Shown piece by piece: positions 7,755 through 15,688 of a DNA stretch of 39,425 nucleotides. The notes beneath the pieces were generated by a model, which was not told the origin of the DNA, did not search any database, and saw nothing but the letters and a program-made list of their open reading frames with translations. The stretch comes from Streptomyces sp. TRM68367. Lineage in GTDB: Bacteria > Actinomycetota > Actinomycetes > Streptomycetales > Streptomycetaceae. A program made the translations under genes and the position numbers. Where the stretch lies: assembly GCF_014495685.1 (NCBI RefSeq), contig NZ_JACTVI010000009.1, positions 1-39,425 on the forward strand. The letters run 5' to 3'. The stretch's first letter is position 1, and the number at the start of each line of letters is the position of its first letter.

Positions 7755-8519
7755 TCAGCGCATGTACAGGCCGCCGTTGGCGTCCCAGCAGGCTCCGGTG
7801 ACCGCGTCCGCGTGTTCGGAGGCGAGCAGGACCGCCATGTCGGCGATGAACCGGGGGCGGCCCAACCGCCGTACAGGAATGGACTGTTCGATGGCCGCGA
7901 GCCGGTCCGGCGGGACCGTCTCGCGGACGATCGGCAGGTCCTGCGGGCCCGGCGAGATGGCGTTGACCGTCACTCCGGACGGGCCGAGCTCCCGGGCGAA
8001 CACCTTGGTGAGCGTGGCCACTCCGCCTTTGGCCGCCGCGTAGTGCGCGCCGGTGGCCGTGCCGCCGTTCTGGCCGGCGAGCGAGGCGATGTTGACGATG
8101 CGTCCGTAGCCGCGTTCGGCGAAGTAGGCGCCGAAGACCTGGCAGCCGAAGAAGGTGCCGTTGAGGTTGCTCGACACGACCGCGGCGAAGCTCTCGGGGC
8201 TGATCTCCATCAGCGGCTCGGCCTTGGAGTGCCCGGCGTTGTTCACCAGCACGTGGACCGCGCCCCAGTGTGCGACGAGTTGGTCGCGGACCCGCGCGAA
8301 GGCGTCCTTGTCGCGGACGTCCAGGGCGAGCCCGACGGCGTAGAGGCCCTCCGGGTCGAGTTCCGCCGCCGCCTTCGCCGCGGCCTCCTCGTCCAGGTCG
8401 GTCAGCGCGACGCAGTAGCCCCGGTCGTAGAGCCGCGCGGCGATGCAAGCGCCGAGGCCCCGGGCCGCACCCGTCACCAGCGCCACGCGCCGGGCGCCGT
8501 CGTCCTCGTGGGGGCTCAC
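7755..8519 (-). CDS. iacE: Short-chain dehydrogenase/reductase (IacE-like)
   Basis: The 254-residue classical SDR has the cofactor motif VTGAARGLGACIA, NNAGHSKA, the catalytic Ser in IVNIASLAGQ and YAAAKGG with Tyr and Lys. Asp in LTDLDEE at the end of beta-2 suggests NAD rather than NADP. In studied iac pathways IacE acts on hydroxylated IAA on the way to dioxindole-3-acetic acid. The GTG at 8517-8519 overlaps the stop of iacD (GTGA), which fixes the start and shows coupling. The protein ends in GGLYMR, near the usual C-terminus for the family. Confidence 0.87.
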   Translation of the reverse strand: MSPHEDDGARRVALVTGAARGLGACIAARLYDRGYCVALTDLDEEAAAKAAAELDPEGLYAVGLALDVRDKDAFARVRDQLVAHWGAVHVLVNNAGHSKAEPLMEISPESFAAVVSSNLNGTFFGCQVFGAYFAERGYGRIVNIASLAGQNGGTATGAHYAAAKGGVATLTKVFARELGPSGVTVNAISPGPQDLPIVRETVPPDRLAAIEQSIPVRRLGRPRFIADMAVLLASEHADAVTGACWDANGGLYMR

Positions 8520-9034
8520 AGCAGAAACCCCGATGCCATGACCGCGTCCTCGGAGTTGACCAGCCGCACGATCTTGCGCGAGATGCGCGGTCCTTCGGCG
8601 GCGAACACGATCCGGTGGGTGACGTCGGCGGCGAGGACGAGGGTCTCCTCGCGCTTGTAGCCGACCAGGATCTGCGCCGAGCACACCTCGATCGCGTCGT
8701 CCTCGCGGCCGGTCACCACGAAGCGGGACACCGAGCGGACCGTACGCGCCGCCGCCGCGGCCGAGATGGAGAATCCTCCGGTGAGACGCTCGACGCGCAT
8801 CCGGCGCATCCGGTCGTCGTCGTAGACCAGGTTGAGGCGGGAGACGAAGTCGGTCGCCTCGCGGTCGATGGGGACGACGTACTCGCCGCCCTCGGCCCAC
8901 AGGCCGTCCCACTCCTCGTAGCGGCGGGTGTCGAGGAGGTGGGCCTCGCGCCAGATCAGGGAGACGGCGGCGAGGGCTCGGGGGTCGTCCAGGGGGAGTT
9001 CCGCGACTGCCGTACCCGGAGCCTCAGTTGTCAT
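8516..9034 (-). CDS. iacD: Ring-hydroxylating dioxygenase small (beta) subunit (IacD-like)
   Basis: The 172-residue protein has the cystatin/NTF2-like fold of Rieske oxygenase beta subunits. Visible family features are the N-terminal helix EAHLLDTRRYEEWDGLW, the turn EGGEYVVPIDR, RMRRMRVERLTGG, and the closing RISRKIVRLVNSED. It would have a structural role with IacC in an alpha/beta oxygenase. Its ATG overlaps the end of iacC by 11 bp and its stop overlaps iacE by 4 bp. Confidence 0.87.
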   Translation of the reverse strand: MTTEAPGTAVAELPLDDPRALAAVSLIWREAHLLDTRRYEEWDGLWAEGGEYVVPIDREATDFVSRLNLVYDDDRMRRMRVERLTGGFSISAAAAARTVRSVSRFVVTGREDDAIEVCSAQILVGYKREETLVLAADVTHRIVFAAEGPRISRKIVRLVNSEDAVMASGFLL

Positions 9035-10283
9035 CGGTCATCATCCTGTTCCACATGTCGTACGCCTCCCGCATCCCGGTCTCGTCGGTCGCGTGGGAAG
9101 TGGGCTGACCGAGGTCGTTGGGCTTCTCGCGGCCGAGGCCGCGGTTGACCAGGATCGGCATGTCGACACCACCGGCCACCCCGCGCTGGACGCGGTTCCA
9201 CGCCTCGGCGTCGTCGGGGCTGCCGAAGCCGAAGGGGCCCTGGAAGTGCTCGTGGATGCGCAGCCGTTCGCGGTTGACGATCTCCGGGCCGCCGTCCAGG
9301 CCCAGGGCCACGTGCCGGATCTCCGTCTCGGTGACCGAGACCGGGCGCAGGACCCGGAAGAAGGACATGGACATCGCCACGTTCGGGAACAGATTGAGGT
9401 TGAACCCGACGCCGTGGAGCGAGCGGACGATGCGCCGCACCTTCTCCGGGGGCATGTCCTTGGAGAGTTCCTCGACGATGTGGCTGAAGCGGTCCTGGAG
9501 CTTCTCGGTGCCGTCGTCGACGTCGAGATCGGCGTGTTCGGCGACCGAGACAGAGACGCTGTGGCCGTTGCCGAGGGCGTGGGTGACCGCGCTCTCGTCG
9601 GTCATGATCGACAGCATGCTCGCGGTCTCGGCATCGACCGAGGACATCCAGGACCGGTGCACGATCGGGAAGTGGTACCAGTCGGTGGTGTTCTCCAGCT
9701 GGATCTTCCAGTTGCCGTTGAACCGGAACCGGTGCTCGCCCCGCACCTTGATCGGATAGCCCGCGCCCTGCTTCATGAACCGGTCGATCCACAGCCGGGC
9801 CCCGCCGAGGAAGTCCTCCAGCGGCTCGATGTCGTCGCTGAAGCTCGCGAAGACCATGCCGCCGTAGGTGCCGACCTTCAGACGCTGGAGTGGCAGGTCC
9901 TTCTTCTCCACGACGTCCTCGTAGCCCTCGGGGTACGGGATGCCGCGCAGGGTGCCGTCCAGGGCGTACGACCAGGCGTGGTAGGGGCAGGTGAAGCCAT
10001 TGCCGTTGCCCTTGGGGGTCTCGCAGACGCTGGCGCCGCGGTGACGGCAGCGGTTGAGCAGGACGTTGATACCACCGCGTCGGTCCCGGCTGACGATGAC
10101 GGGACGGCGGCCGACCCACGCCATCTTGAAGTCGCCGGCCTTGGCGATCTCGCTCTCGTGCGCGACCCACACCCAGGTGCGGTGGAAGATGCGGTCCATC
10201 TCCCGTTCGAAGAGCGCTGGATCGGTGTACAGGGTCCCGGCCACGCGGTCCGACTCGACCAGCGGCGAGTACGAGTGTGTCAT
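9024..10283 (-). CDS. iacC: Rieske ring-hydroxylating dioxygenase large (alpha) subunit (IacC-like)
   Basis: The 419-residue protein carries the Rieske 2Fe-2S site with Cys79 and His81 in CRHRGA and Cys99 and His102 in CPYHAWSY. The mononuclear iron site is in ENTTDWYHFPIVH (Asp201, His204, His209), and a C-terminal acidic ligand probably lies in the SPDDAEAWNRVQ segment. With IacD and the reductase IacF it would oxygenate the oxidised indole intermediate on the route to catechol. ATG at 10281-10283 overlaps the stop of iacB by 4 bp (ATGA). All key residues are present. Confidence 0.92.
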   Translation of the reverse strand: MTHSYSPLVESDRVAGTLYTDPALFEREMDRIFHRTWVWVAHESEIAKAGDFKMAWVGRRPVIVSRDRRGGINVLLNRCRHRGASVCETPKGNGNGFTCPYHAWSYALDGTLRGIPYPEGYEDVVEKKDLPLQRLKVGTYGGMVFASFSDDIEPLEDFLGGARLWIDRFMKQGAGYPIKVRGEHRFRFNGNWKIQLENTTDWYHFPIVHRSWMSSVDAETASMLSIMTDESAVTHALGNGHSVSVSVAEHADLDVDDGTEKLQDRFSHIVEELSKDMPPEKVRRIVRSLHGVGFNLNLFPNVAMSMSFFRVLRPVSVTETEIRHVALGLDGGPEIVNRERLRIHEHFQGPFGFGSPDDAEAWNRVQRGVAGGVDMPILVNRGLGREKPNDLGQPTSHATDETGMREAYDMWNRMMTDDN

Positions 10284-10639
10284 CGGGTCACCTCCGGTTC
10301 GGGCAGCGGACGGCCGACGCGCGCCTCGATCTTCATGTAGCGCCACAGGCCGTACTCGCCGACCTGGACGGTACGGAAGAGGTTGCAGGCGGCGGCTACG
10401 GTCGGCTGGTCGACGACGTCGGCGAGGACGTAGCAGGTCCACGGCCAGGACCCGGACGGGCCGACCATGTGCTGGTCGTCGTCGATCGTGCCGAGGACGG
10501 TGACACCGGGCAGTTCGTACAGCTGGGTGAGCATGCTGGTGAAGCCGTCCCAGACCGACTTGCCCTCGCCGGTGGGCAGGTCGAAGAAGTTCTGGTTGAC
10601 ACCGATACAGAACAGCACCCTCAGTGGTGCGTCGGGCAT
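10280..10639 (-). CDS. iacB: Small protein of the IAA degradation set (IacB-like)
   Basis: The 119-residue soluble protein has no known catalytic motif. Its sequence (MPDAPLRVLFCIGVNQNFF, then GTIDDDQHMVGPSGSWPWTC, ending RYMKIEARVGRPLPEPEV) and size suggest a ferredoxin-like alpha+beta fold of the dimeric-barrel kind; that is inference. A small protein of unknown role occupies the same place, next to iacA, in known iac clusters. AGGAG stands 7 nt upstream of the ATG. It lies 17 bp after iacA and overlaps iacC by 4 bp. Confidence 0.78.
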   Translation of the reverse strand: MPDAPLRVLFCIGVNQNFFDLPTGEGKSVWDGFTSMLTQLYELPGVTVLGTIDDDQHMVGPSGSWPWTCYVLADVVDQPTVAAACNLFRTVQVGEYGLWRYMKIEARVGRPLPEPEVTR

Positions 10640-10656
10640 GGGATTCTCCTGGGTGT

Positions 10657-11817
10657 TCAGAGATAACCGGGGAAGGGCTGGACGCCCATGAGGACCGCGC
10701 CCGCGCCGTCGTACATGCCCTCCTGGAGGAAGGCGTGCTGCGGTACGACCGACGCGTCGCGCAAGTAGTGCTGGAGGGCGCTGCCGTCGGCGATGGCGCC
10801 GATGCCGCCGAGCTGGTAGGCGGCCCGTACGACCTCGAAGGAGACCTTGGCGAGGTGCGCGGACGCCAGGCGCAGCGCGCTCGCCTGTCCGTCCGTCGGC
10901 GGGTCGCCCGCCAGGACCGTCGCCCACGCCTCCTCCGTGGCCTCGTAGAAGAAGGCGCGCGCGGAACGGAGTTGGGCCTCCGCCTGGCCGACCGCTATCC
11001 GATAGGTGGCGCGTTCACCAGGCTTGGGGGCGCCGGTGTAGCCGGACCGGCCGCCCTGCGCGATGACGTGATCGAGGGCGGCACGGGCCGTTCCAAGACC
11101 GACGACGGCCAGGACCTGTGCCGCGTAAGGGACGGTCGGGTAGCGATAGAGCGGCTCGTCGACGGTGGGATCGCCGCCGCGGACGAATGTCCACGGTTGC
11201 GGTACGACGGCCCCGTCGACCACCAGGTCATGGCTGCCGGTGCCGCGCAGGCCGACGACGTTCCAGTTCTCAGCGATCTCCACCTGGTCCGCCCGCAGTA
11301 CGGCGGTGAGGGGCCGGCCGGCCTTGTCCTCGCCCGCCTTGATGCCGACGCCGATGACGTCCGCGCCCTTGCATCCGCTGGAGAACTTCCAGCGGCCCGA
11401 GACCCGGTAGCCGCCCTCGACGCGCTCGGCGGGCTGTACGGGGAAGAGGCCGCCCGCGAAGGCGACATCGGGGCCTTCGGCGTACAGCTGGGCCTGGGTG
11501 TCGAGCAGCAGGGCGGCCAGATAGACGCCGGAGCAGGCGAAGCTCGCGACCCAGCCGGCCGAGGCGTCCACGGCCGATATCCGCTCGATGAGGCCGAGAA
11601 ATTCCGCGGGGGGAAGGGCGTCACCCCCGAATTGCTTCGGTGTGCTCGCCCGGTAGATTCCCGCGTCCTTGAACACGGTGATCACATCCCGCGGAACGTG
11701 CCGCTTCTCCTCGAATTCGGCCCGCCGCTCCTCGACCACCGCCAGCACCCGGTCCAGCCTCGTTTCGGAGGACGAACCGCTTTCGGTTGTCGCCGAGGAA
11801 TTCAGCGTCTGCGTCAT
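10657..11817 (-). CDS. iacA: Flavin-dependent monooxygenase, acyl-CoA-dehydrogenase fold (IacA-like)
   Basis: The 386-residue protein belongs to the HpaH/HsaA-type flavin monooxygenases that share the acyl-CoA dehydrogenase fold. Seen in order are the N-terminal helical part (RRAEFEEKRHVPRDVITVFK), FGGDALPPAEF, GGLFPVQPAERVEGGYRVSGRWKFSSG, WNVVGLRGTGSHDLVVDG, and the helical C-terminus. No CoA-dehydrogenase catalytic Glu context is evident. IacA starts IAA catabolism by oxygenating the indole ring with reduced flavin from IacG. ATG at 11815-11817 is preferred over one eleven codons upstream because GAGGAG stands 8 nt before it. It is the first gene of the iac-cat operon, with a candidate regulator site about 95-115 bp upstream. 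Confidence 0.87.
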   Translation of the reverse strand: MTQTLNSSATTESGSSSETRLDRVLAVVEERRAEFEEKRHVPRDVITVFKDAGIYRASTPKQFGGDALPPAEFLGLIERISAVDASAGWVASFACSGVYLAALLLDTQAQLYAEGPDVAFAGGLFPVQPAERVEGGYRVSGRWKFSSGCKGADVIGVGIKAGEDKAGRPLTAVLRADQVEIAENWNVVGLRGTGSHDLVVDGAVVPQPWTFVRGGDPTVDEPLYRYPTVPYAAQVLAVVGLGTARAALDHVIAQGGRSGYTGAPKPGERATYRIAVGQAEAQLRSARAFFYEATEEAWATVLAGDPPTDGQASALRLASAHLAKVSFEVVRAAYQLGGIGAIADGSALQHYLRDASVVPQHAFLQEGMYDGAGAVLMGVQPFPGYL

Positions 11818-11909
11818 GAGAAAATCTCCTCGGATTGCCGGGCGGTTCACTTTGCCGCCCTGCCGTCACGCTAGGCGTGTCAACCGGCCGCCCGCCATGG
11901 GGACTTGAA

Positions 11910-11935
11910 CCACTTCGGGTAAGGAAATTCCCTAG
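11910..11935 (-). promoter_or_regulatory. Candidate regulator box A upstream of iacA
   Basis: On the minus strand this reads GGGAATTTCCTTACCCGAAG followed by TGG. It shares the core GGAA-(T)-TCCTTACC with two other sites (14755-14784 and 16256-16287). All three have the same orientation and lie about 95-130 bp upstream of the first gene of an operon in the catabolic island. A binding site for the FixJ-like regulator is inferred. It overlaps the last codons of the alpha/beta hydrolase gene. Confidence 0.6.
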
Positions 11936-12816
11936 GGCCGGGAGGTGGAACGCGTGACAAAGGCGATCAACTGCTCGTTGAAACGGTCGGGTTCCTCCAG
12001 GAACGGCGAATGTCCCGACCCTTCCCACAGCCGCACCTGCGCGGCGGGCTGGACCGCGGCGATGTGTTCCGCCGCGGCCGGCGCGACGATCCGGTCCCTG
12101 CCGCCCTGGACGGCCAGCCATGGCACGGTGACCCCGGCCGCCACCGCACTGCGGTCCAGCGGGCGTTGCAGCAGTGCGGCACAGACGCGGGGCGGAGTCC
12201 GCAGGCTCGCGTCGAGCAGGGTCTGTGCCGTGTCGTCGGCAAGGGGGCGCTCGGTCGACACCTCCAGCAGTTCTCGGCGGGCCTCGGCGGTGCTCTCGCC
12301 GTCGTCGTTCACCAGCCCCGGCAGCAGGGCCACGAAGTCCGGGCCGAACATCCGCTCCGCGCCCGGAACGCCCGCCAGCAGGCTCGCGTCCACGGTGAGC
12401 AGCCCCGACAGCGCCGAGTCGCCGTGCACCGCGATGTAGTCGAGGGCCACCAGGCCGCCATAGGACCAGCCGCCCAGGACCGGCCTGTCGAGCCGCAGCT
12501 CCTCGATCACGGCCGCCACGTCGTCGGCCCACACCCGCTCGTCCAGATAGCCGGAGTCTGGCTTTCCGGAGTGGCCGTGGCCACGCAGATCGGGTGCGAC
12601 CACCCGGATCGGCCCGGGGGCGGTGAGCTGGTGGAGCCAACTGAGGGCGGACTGGGCGAAGCCGTGGAGCAGTATGACGGCCGGCGCGTGCTCGGGTCCG
12701 GCGTCGAGCACGTTCAGCGGCACTCCGCCCGCTCCCGCGACCGTGACCGATCTGACGCCGTCCTCGGCGAGCGAGTTCGTCTCCATGCCGATGTCCTCAC
12801 TTTCCTCTGTTGTCAT
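11932..12816 (-). CDS. Alpha/beta hydrolase of the catabolic island
   Basis: The 294-residue alpha/beta hydrolase has the oxyanion motif LLHGFAQ (about 50), the nucleophile Ser118 in GGWSYGG, the acid Asp in VQGGRDRIVAP (about 240) and the His in GSGHSPFLEEP (about 268). It begins 1 bp after the symporter stop and is the last gene of that operon. Such a gene is not part of the classic iac set. Two roles fit: hydrolysis of IAA esters or conjugates taken up by the symporter, or the missing enol-lactone hydrolase step after CatC. The sequence resembles the haloperoxidase-like branch more than PcaD, so the second role is weaker. No signal peptide is seen. Confidence 0.85.
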   Translation of the reverse strand: MTTEESEDIGMETNSLAEDGVRSVTVAGAGGVPLNVLDAGPEHAPAVILLHGFAQSALSWLHQLTAPGPIRVVAPDLRGHGHSGKPDSGYLDERVWADDVAAVIEELRLDRPVLGGWSYGGLVALDYIAVHGDSALSGLLTVDASLLAGVPGAERMFGPDFVALLPGLVNDDGESTAEARRELLEVSTERPLADDTAQTLLDASLRTPPRVCAALLQRPLDRSAVAAGVTVPWLAVQGGRDRIVAPAAAEHIAAVQPAAQVRLWEGSGHSPFLEEPDRFNEQLIAFVTRSTSRP

Positions 12817-12817
12817 G

Positions 12818-14332
12818 TCAGCTGACTCCGGTCAGGGCCTTGAGCCGCAGGGACCGGAAGGTGGACTGTCCGGTGTCGGCCGCCTCGCCGCGGTCGGGGA
12901 GGACCAGGGCGACCAGCACCGAGACGAGCAGGCTGAGCGGCAGCGAGACCAGGGCGGGGTTGGAGAAGCCGAGCACCGCGTCGGGTCCGTTCACGGCGGG
13001 ACCGAGCAGGATGATGGTGAGGGAGGTGACGAGTCCGATCGCCATCCCGCTGATCACGGCTCGCGCGGTCATCCGCCGCCAGTAGATCGTCAGCAGCAGT
13101 GCCGGGAGGTTGGCGCTGGCCGCCACGGCGAAGGCGAGCGAGGCCAGGAAGGCGATGTTCTGGCGCTCCGCGGCTAGAGCGATCACCACCCCGACGGCAC
13201 AGGTCGCGAGGGTCGCGAAGCGGGCCGCGGTCAGCTCGCCGCGGGCGGTTGCGGCGCCGCGTTTGAGGACCTGGCCGTAGAGGTCGTGCGCGATGGCACC
13301 GGAGACGGCCATCACCAGCCCGGACAGCACGGCGAGGATCGTGACGAAGGCTACCGCCGCCACCACCGCGAGCAGCAGATTGCCACCGAGCGTCTCCGCG
13401 AGTTGTACGACCGCCAGGTTGCCGGCCGGATGCTTCGCGGCGATCCCGTCCCGGCCGACGAGCTGGCCGGCGCCGTAGCCGATCACGGGGATCATCAGGT
13501 AGAACGCGGCGAAGACCCAGATGGCGGTGACGGCCGACGACCGCGCCGCCCGGGCGTCCGGAACGGTGAGGAACCGGATCATGACATGGGGCAGTCCGAG
13601 CACGCCGAGTACAAGACCGACCACCATGGACAGCTGGTCGAATCCGGCGAGCGCGGTGGTCCGGCTCGGTGCCACTGCCTGCTGCCCCACCGTGTGCAGG
13701 GCGTCGTTGAACGCGCCGAGCGGGTTGAAGTCGTACTTGTTGAGGATCAGCAAGAACAGGGTGACGGTGCACGCCAGCAGCAGGCCGGTCTTGACGATCT
13801 GGATCCAGCTCGTCGCGAGCATCCCGCCGAGCAGGGTGTAGACGGTGGTGAGGCCGCCGATGACGAGGACGGCGACGGTGTAGTCGATGTTGAAGAGGGC
13901 GGTCACCAGCAGGGCGGCGCCCACGAACTGGGCAATCAGGTAGACCGTGCTGACGACGACGCTGGTGACGGCCATGGCGCTGCGGACGGCCCGCCCCTGG
14001 AAGCGGGAGACCAGCACATCGGCCAGCGTGAAGCGTCCGAGGTTGCGCAGTGGTTCGGCGACCAGGAGCAGCGTCAGCAGGTAGGCGACGGGGACGAACA
14101 CGGCCAGGTAGAAGCCGTTGAATCCGCCCAGTGCGATGGCGCCCGTGACGCCGAGGAATGACGCGGCAGAAATGTAGTCGCCGGCGATGGCGAGGCCGTT
14201 CTGACGTCCGGAGAGCTGGCCTCCGGCGACGAAGTGGTCTGCGGCGGACTTGCTGCGCCGGGCAGCCACGTAGGTGATTCCGAGAGTGATCAGAACCAGG
14301 ACGGTGAATATTGCCGCTGAGACGGCGCCCAT
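12818..14332 (-). CDS. SSS-family sodium/solute symporter, ActP type
   Basis: The 504-residue integral membrane protein of the sodium:solute symporter family shows about 13 hydrophobic segments. Family signatures are SKSAADHFVAGGQLSGRQNG and GDYISAASFLGVTGAIALGG near the N-terminus, and GLPHVMIRFLTVPDARAARS in the middle. Members of the ActP/MctP branch take up small carboxylates and usually follow a DUF485 gene, as here (6-bp gap). Uptake of IAA or a related aromatic acid is inferred from the cluster. The protein ends in a short cytoplasmic tail. Confidence 0.88.
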   Translation of the reverse strand: MGAVSAAIFTVLVLITLGITYVAARRSKSAADHFVAGGQLSGRQNGLAIAGDYISAASFLGVTGAIALGGFNGFYLAVFVPVAYLLTLLLVAEPLRNLGRFTLADVLVSRFQGRAVRSAMAVTSVVVSTVYLIAQFVGAALLVTALFNIDYTVAVLVIGGLTTVYTLLGGMLATSWIQIVKTGLLLACTVTLFLLILNKYDFNPLGAFNDALHTVGQQAVAPSRTTALAGFDQLSMVVGLVLGVLGLPHVMIRFLTVPDARAARSSAVTAIWVFAAFYLMIPVIGYGAGQLVGRDGIAAKHPAGNLAVVQLAETLGGNLLLAVVAAVAFVTILAVLSGLVMAVSGAIAHDLYGQVLKRGAATARGELTAARFATLATCAVGVVIALAAERQNIAFLASLAFAVAASANLPALLLTIYWRRMTARAVISGMAIGLVTSLTIILLGPAVNGPDAVLGFSNPALVSLPLSLLVSVLVALVLPDRGEAADTGQSTFRSLRLKALTGVS

Positions 14333-14338
14333 CGAATG

Positions 14339-14662
14339 TCAGCCTTTCTTCGGTGATTGCCGCAGGACTTCGGCGATCTTCGCGTCCAGCCGCTCGGCGC
14401 TCGCCGTGTATCGGGTGGCCAGCAGGATGGCGACGGCGAACTGTGCGAACGCGTAGATCCAGGCCCAGGTCAGGCCGCCGACGACGACACCGTCGAGCGT
14501 CGAGGTGAACAGGCCGAGGATGGGCAGCGGGAAGAAGAAGAGGCACATCACCGCGGAAAAGCGGAGAGCGATACCGATCCGTTGTGCCGCTATGGTGTCG
14601 AGGGACGTCATCGCCCCGGCAGATATCGCGTCCGGCTTTTCTTGCTGGACTTCCTGAGTCAT
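14339..14662 (-). CDS. DUF485 membrane protein paired with the symporter
   Basis: The 107-residue protein has two transmembrane segments (about 33-57 and 62-85), a short N-terminal tail and a charged C-terminus (SAERLDAKIAEVLRQSPKKG), as in the YjcH/DUF485 family. DUF485 genes precede ActP-type symporters in many bacteria; a helper or subunit role is likely but unproven. ATG at 14660-14662 follows GAGGGGAG. It is the first gene of the DUF485-symporter-hydrolase operon, with regulator box B about 95-120 bp upstream. Confidence 0.85.
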   Translation of the reverse strand: MTQEVQQEKPDAISAGAMTSLDTIAAQRIGIALRFSAVMCLFFFPLPILGLFTSTLDGVVVGGLTWAWIYAFAQFAVAILLATRYTASAERLDAKIAEVLRQSPKKG

Positions 14663-14754
14663 ATCCGACTCCCCTCTCCGTTGAGGATTGGGCGGGAGCG
14701 TATATGGGCCGAAGAATACGAGGCAATCAGGATGTTTGGAGTTTGTGCCCAGTG

Positions 14755-14784
14755 TTTTCCCTACCGGGGTAAGGATTCCTTTAC
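14755..14784 (-). promoter_or_regulatory. Candidate regulator box B upstream of the transport operon
   Basis: On the minus strand the core reads GGAATCCTTACCCCGGTAGG, then GAAAA. The part TCCTTACC-CC-GGTAGGGA is an imperfect inverted repeat, as expected for a dimeric response regulator. It matches boxes A and C and sits between the response-regulator gene and DUF485. Confidence 0.65.
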
Positions 14785-14789
14785 GGGCA

Positions 14790-15428
14790 TCACGGGGAGG
14801 GCAGTACGACCCCGTGCTGGAGCACGTCGCGGACGAGTGTGGCCATGCTCTCGGCGTTGGCCTTCTCCCGGATACGGGTGCGGTGCACATCGACGGTCTT
14901 GACACTGATCCCCAGCCGGGTCGCGATGTTCTTGCTGGGCACGCCGTCGATCACCATGCGTAGAATCTCCAGCTCACGCGGACTGAGCTGGCTCAGACGC
15001 GTCAGCAGTATCCGTTTCCGCGATGCCTGCGCGAACCGTTCCTGCGCGGTGCGCAGCGCCTGCTGGACGACCTCCAGCATGTGCTGCGGATCGTAGGGCT
15101 TCTCCAGGAAGTCCAACGCGCCGTTCTGCAGGGCGCGTACCGACATCCGGATGTCGCCGTGCGCGGAGACGAAGATGACCGGGATGGCCGAGCCGGCCCG
15201 GTTCAGGATCTCCTGCAGCTGGAAGCCACCGACCTCGGGCATCCGCACGTCCAGGACCATGCAGGCGGGCCGGTCCCGGTCGTAGGACTCCAGGAACGAG
15301 CCGACGTCGGTGAAGCACGCCGACTGGATTCGGACCGACTCCAGCAGCCAGGCCAGGGACGTGCACAGCTCACGGTCGTCGTCGACGATGTAGACGATGC
15401 TCTGGGTCTGGGTGTTCATCCCGGTCAT
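14790..15428 (-). CDS. FixJ/LuxR-type response regulator
   Basis: The 212-residue protein has a receiver domain (about 8-122) with the acidic pocket in IVDDD, phospho-acceptor Asp60 in MVLDVRMP, Ser88 in FVSAHGD and Lys110 in EKPYDP. A linker leads to a LuxR-type HTH (about 147-205: LSPRELEILRMVIDG, NIATRLGISVKTVDVHRTRI). This is the FixJ/StyR/TodT layout, often used to sense aromatic compounds. The start may be at 15428 (overlapping the 87-aa gene, ATGA) or three codons downstream at 15419 (MNTQTQ). The likely partner is the PAS kinase encoded three genes upstream, and boxes A, B and C are candidate targets. Confidence 0.9.
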   Translation of the reverse strand: MTGMNTQTQSIVYIVDDDRELCTSLAWLLESVRIQSACFTDVGSFLESYDRDRPACMVLDVRMPEVGGFQLQEILNRAGSAIPVIFVSAHGDIRMSVRALQNGALDFLEKPYDPQHMLEVVQQALRTAQERFAQASRKRILLTRLSQLSPRELEILRMVIDGVPSKNIATRLGISVKTVDVHRTRIREKANAESMATLVRDVLQHGVVLPSP

Positions 15429-15688
15429 CCCCAGGTGGCCAGGGCGGTCCAGTACTCGCTGCCGTCGGCGCTGATCCCGTGCCGCCAGTCGCTGGTCCGC
15501 CGCAGGGCCGGCTCGACCCGGGCGGTGGCCTTGTCTGCTCCGGCCGGGCCGTCCTCGTCGACCTGCCAGTGCACCCAGTTGACCTCTCGGCCCGTGTGGT
15601 CGTGGGTGAACAGGTCCACGTGGTGCCAGCCGTAGCCGTGGGTGTCGGCGTAGCAGGTCAGGAGCATGGTCCTGCGGTCGGCGCTCAC
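15425..15688 (-). CDS. 87-residue protein of unknown function in the iac regulatory operon
   Basis: This small, Trp- and His-rich soluble protein (CYADTHGYGWHHVDLFTHD, NWVHWQVDED, SDWRHGISADG, ALATWG) has no signal peptide, membrane segment or motif that I recognise. It is translationally coupled on both sides: GTG at 15686-15688 overlaps the SnoaL-like gene's stop and its stop overlaps the response-regulator start. That tight coupling supports a real gene. Its role is unknown; a subunit or ligand-binding helper for the SnoaL-like protein is one possibility. Confidence 0.75.
   Translation of the reverse strand: MSADRRTMLLTCYADTHGYGWHHVDLFTHDHTGREVNWVHWQVDEDGPAGADKATARVEPALRRTSDWRHGISADGSEYWTALATWG

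Noticed and set aside
11861..11890. TTGACA on the minus strand upstream of iacA as a -35 box
   Set aside because: No acceptable -10 sequence lies 16-19 bp downstream, so a standard sigma-70-type promoter is not supported there.
2946..12816. Reading the island as a phenol, anthranilate or 4-hydroxyphenylacetate pathway
   Set aside because: Those sets lack the combination of an HpaH-like monooxygenase, IacB-type small protein, Rieske alpha/beta subunits, SDR, flavin reductase and amidase in this order, which is particular to iac clusters.
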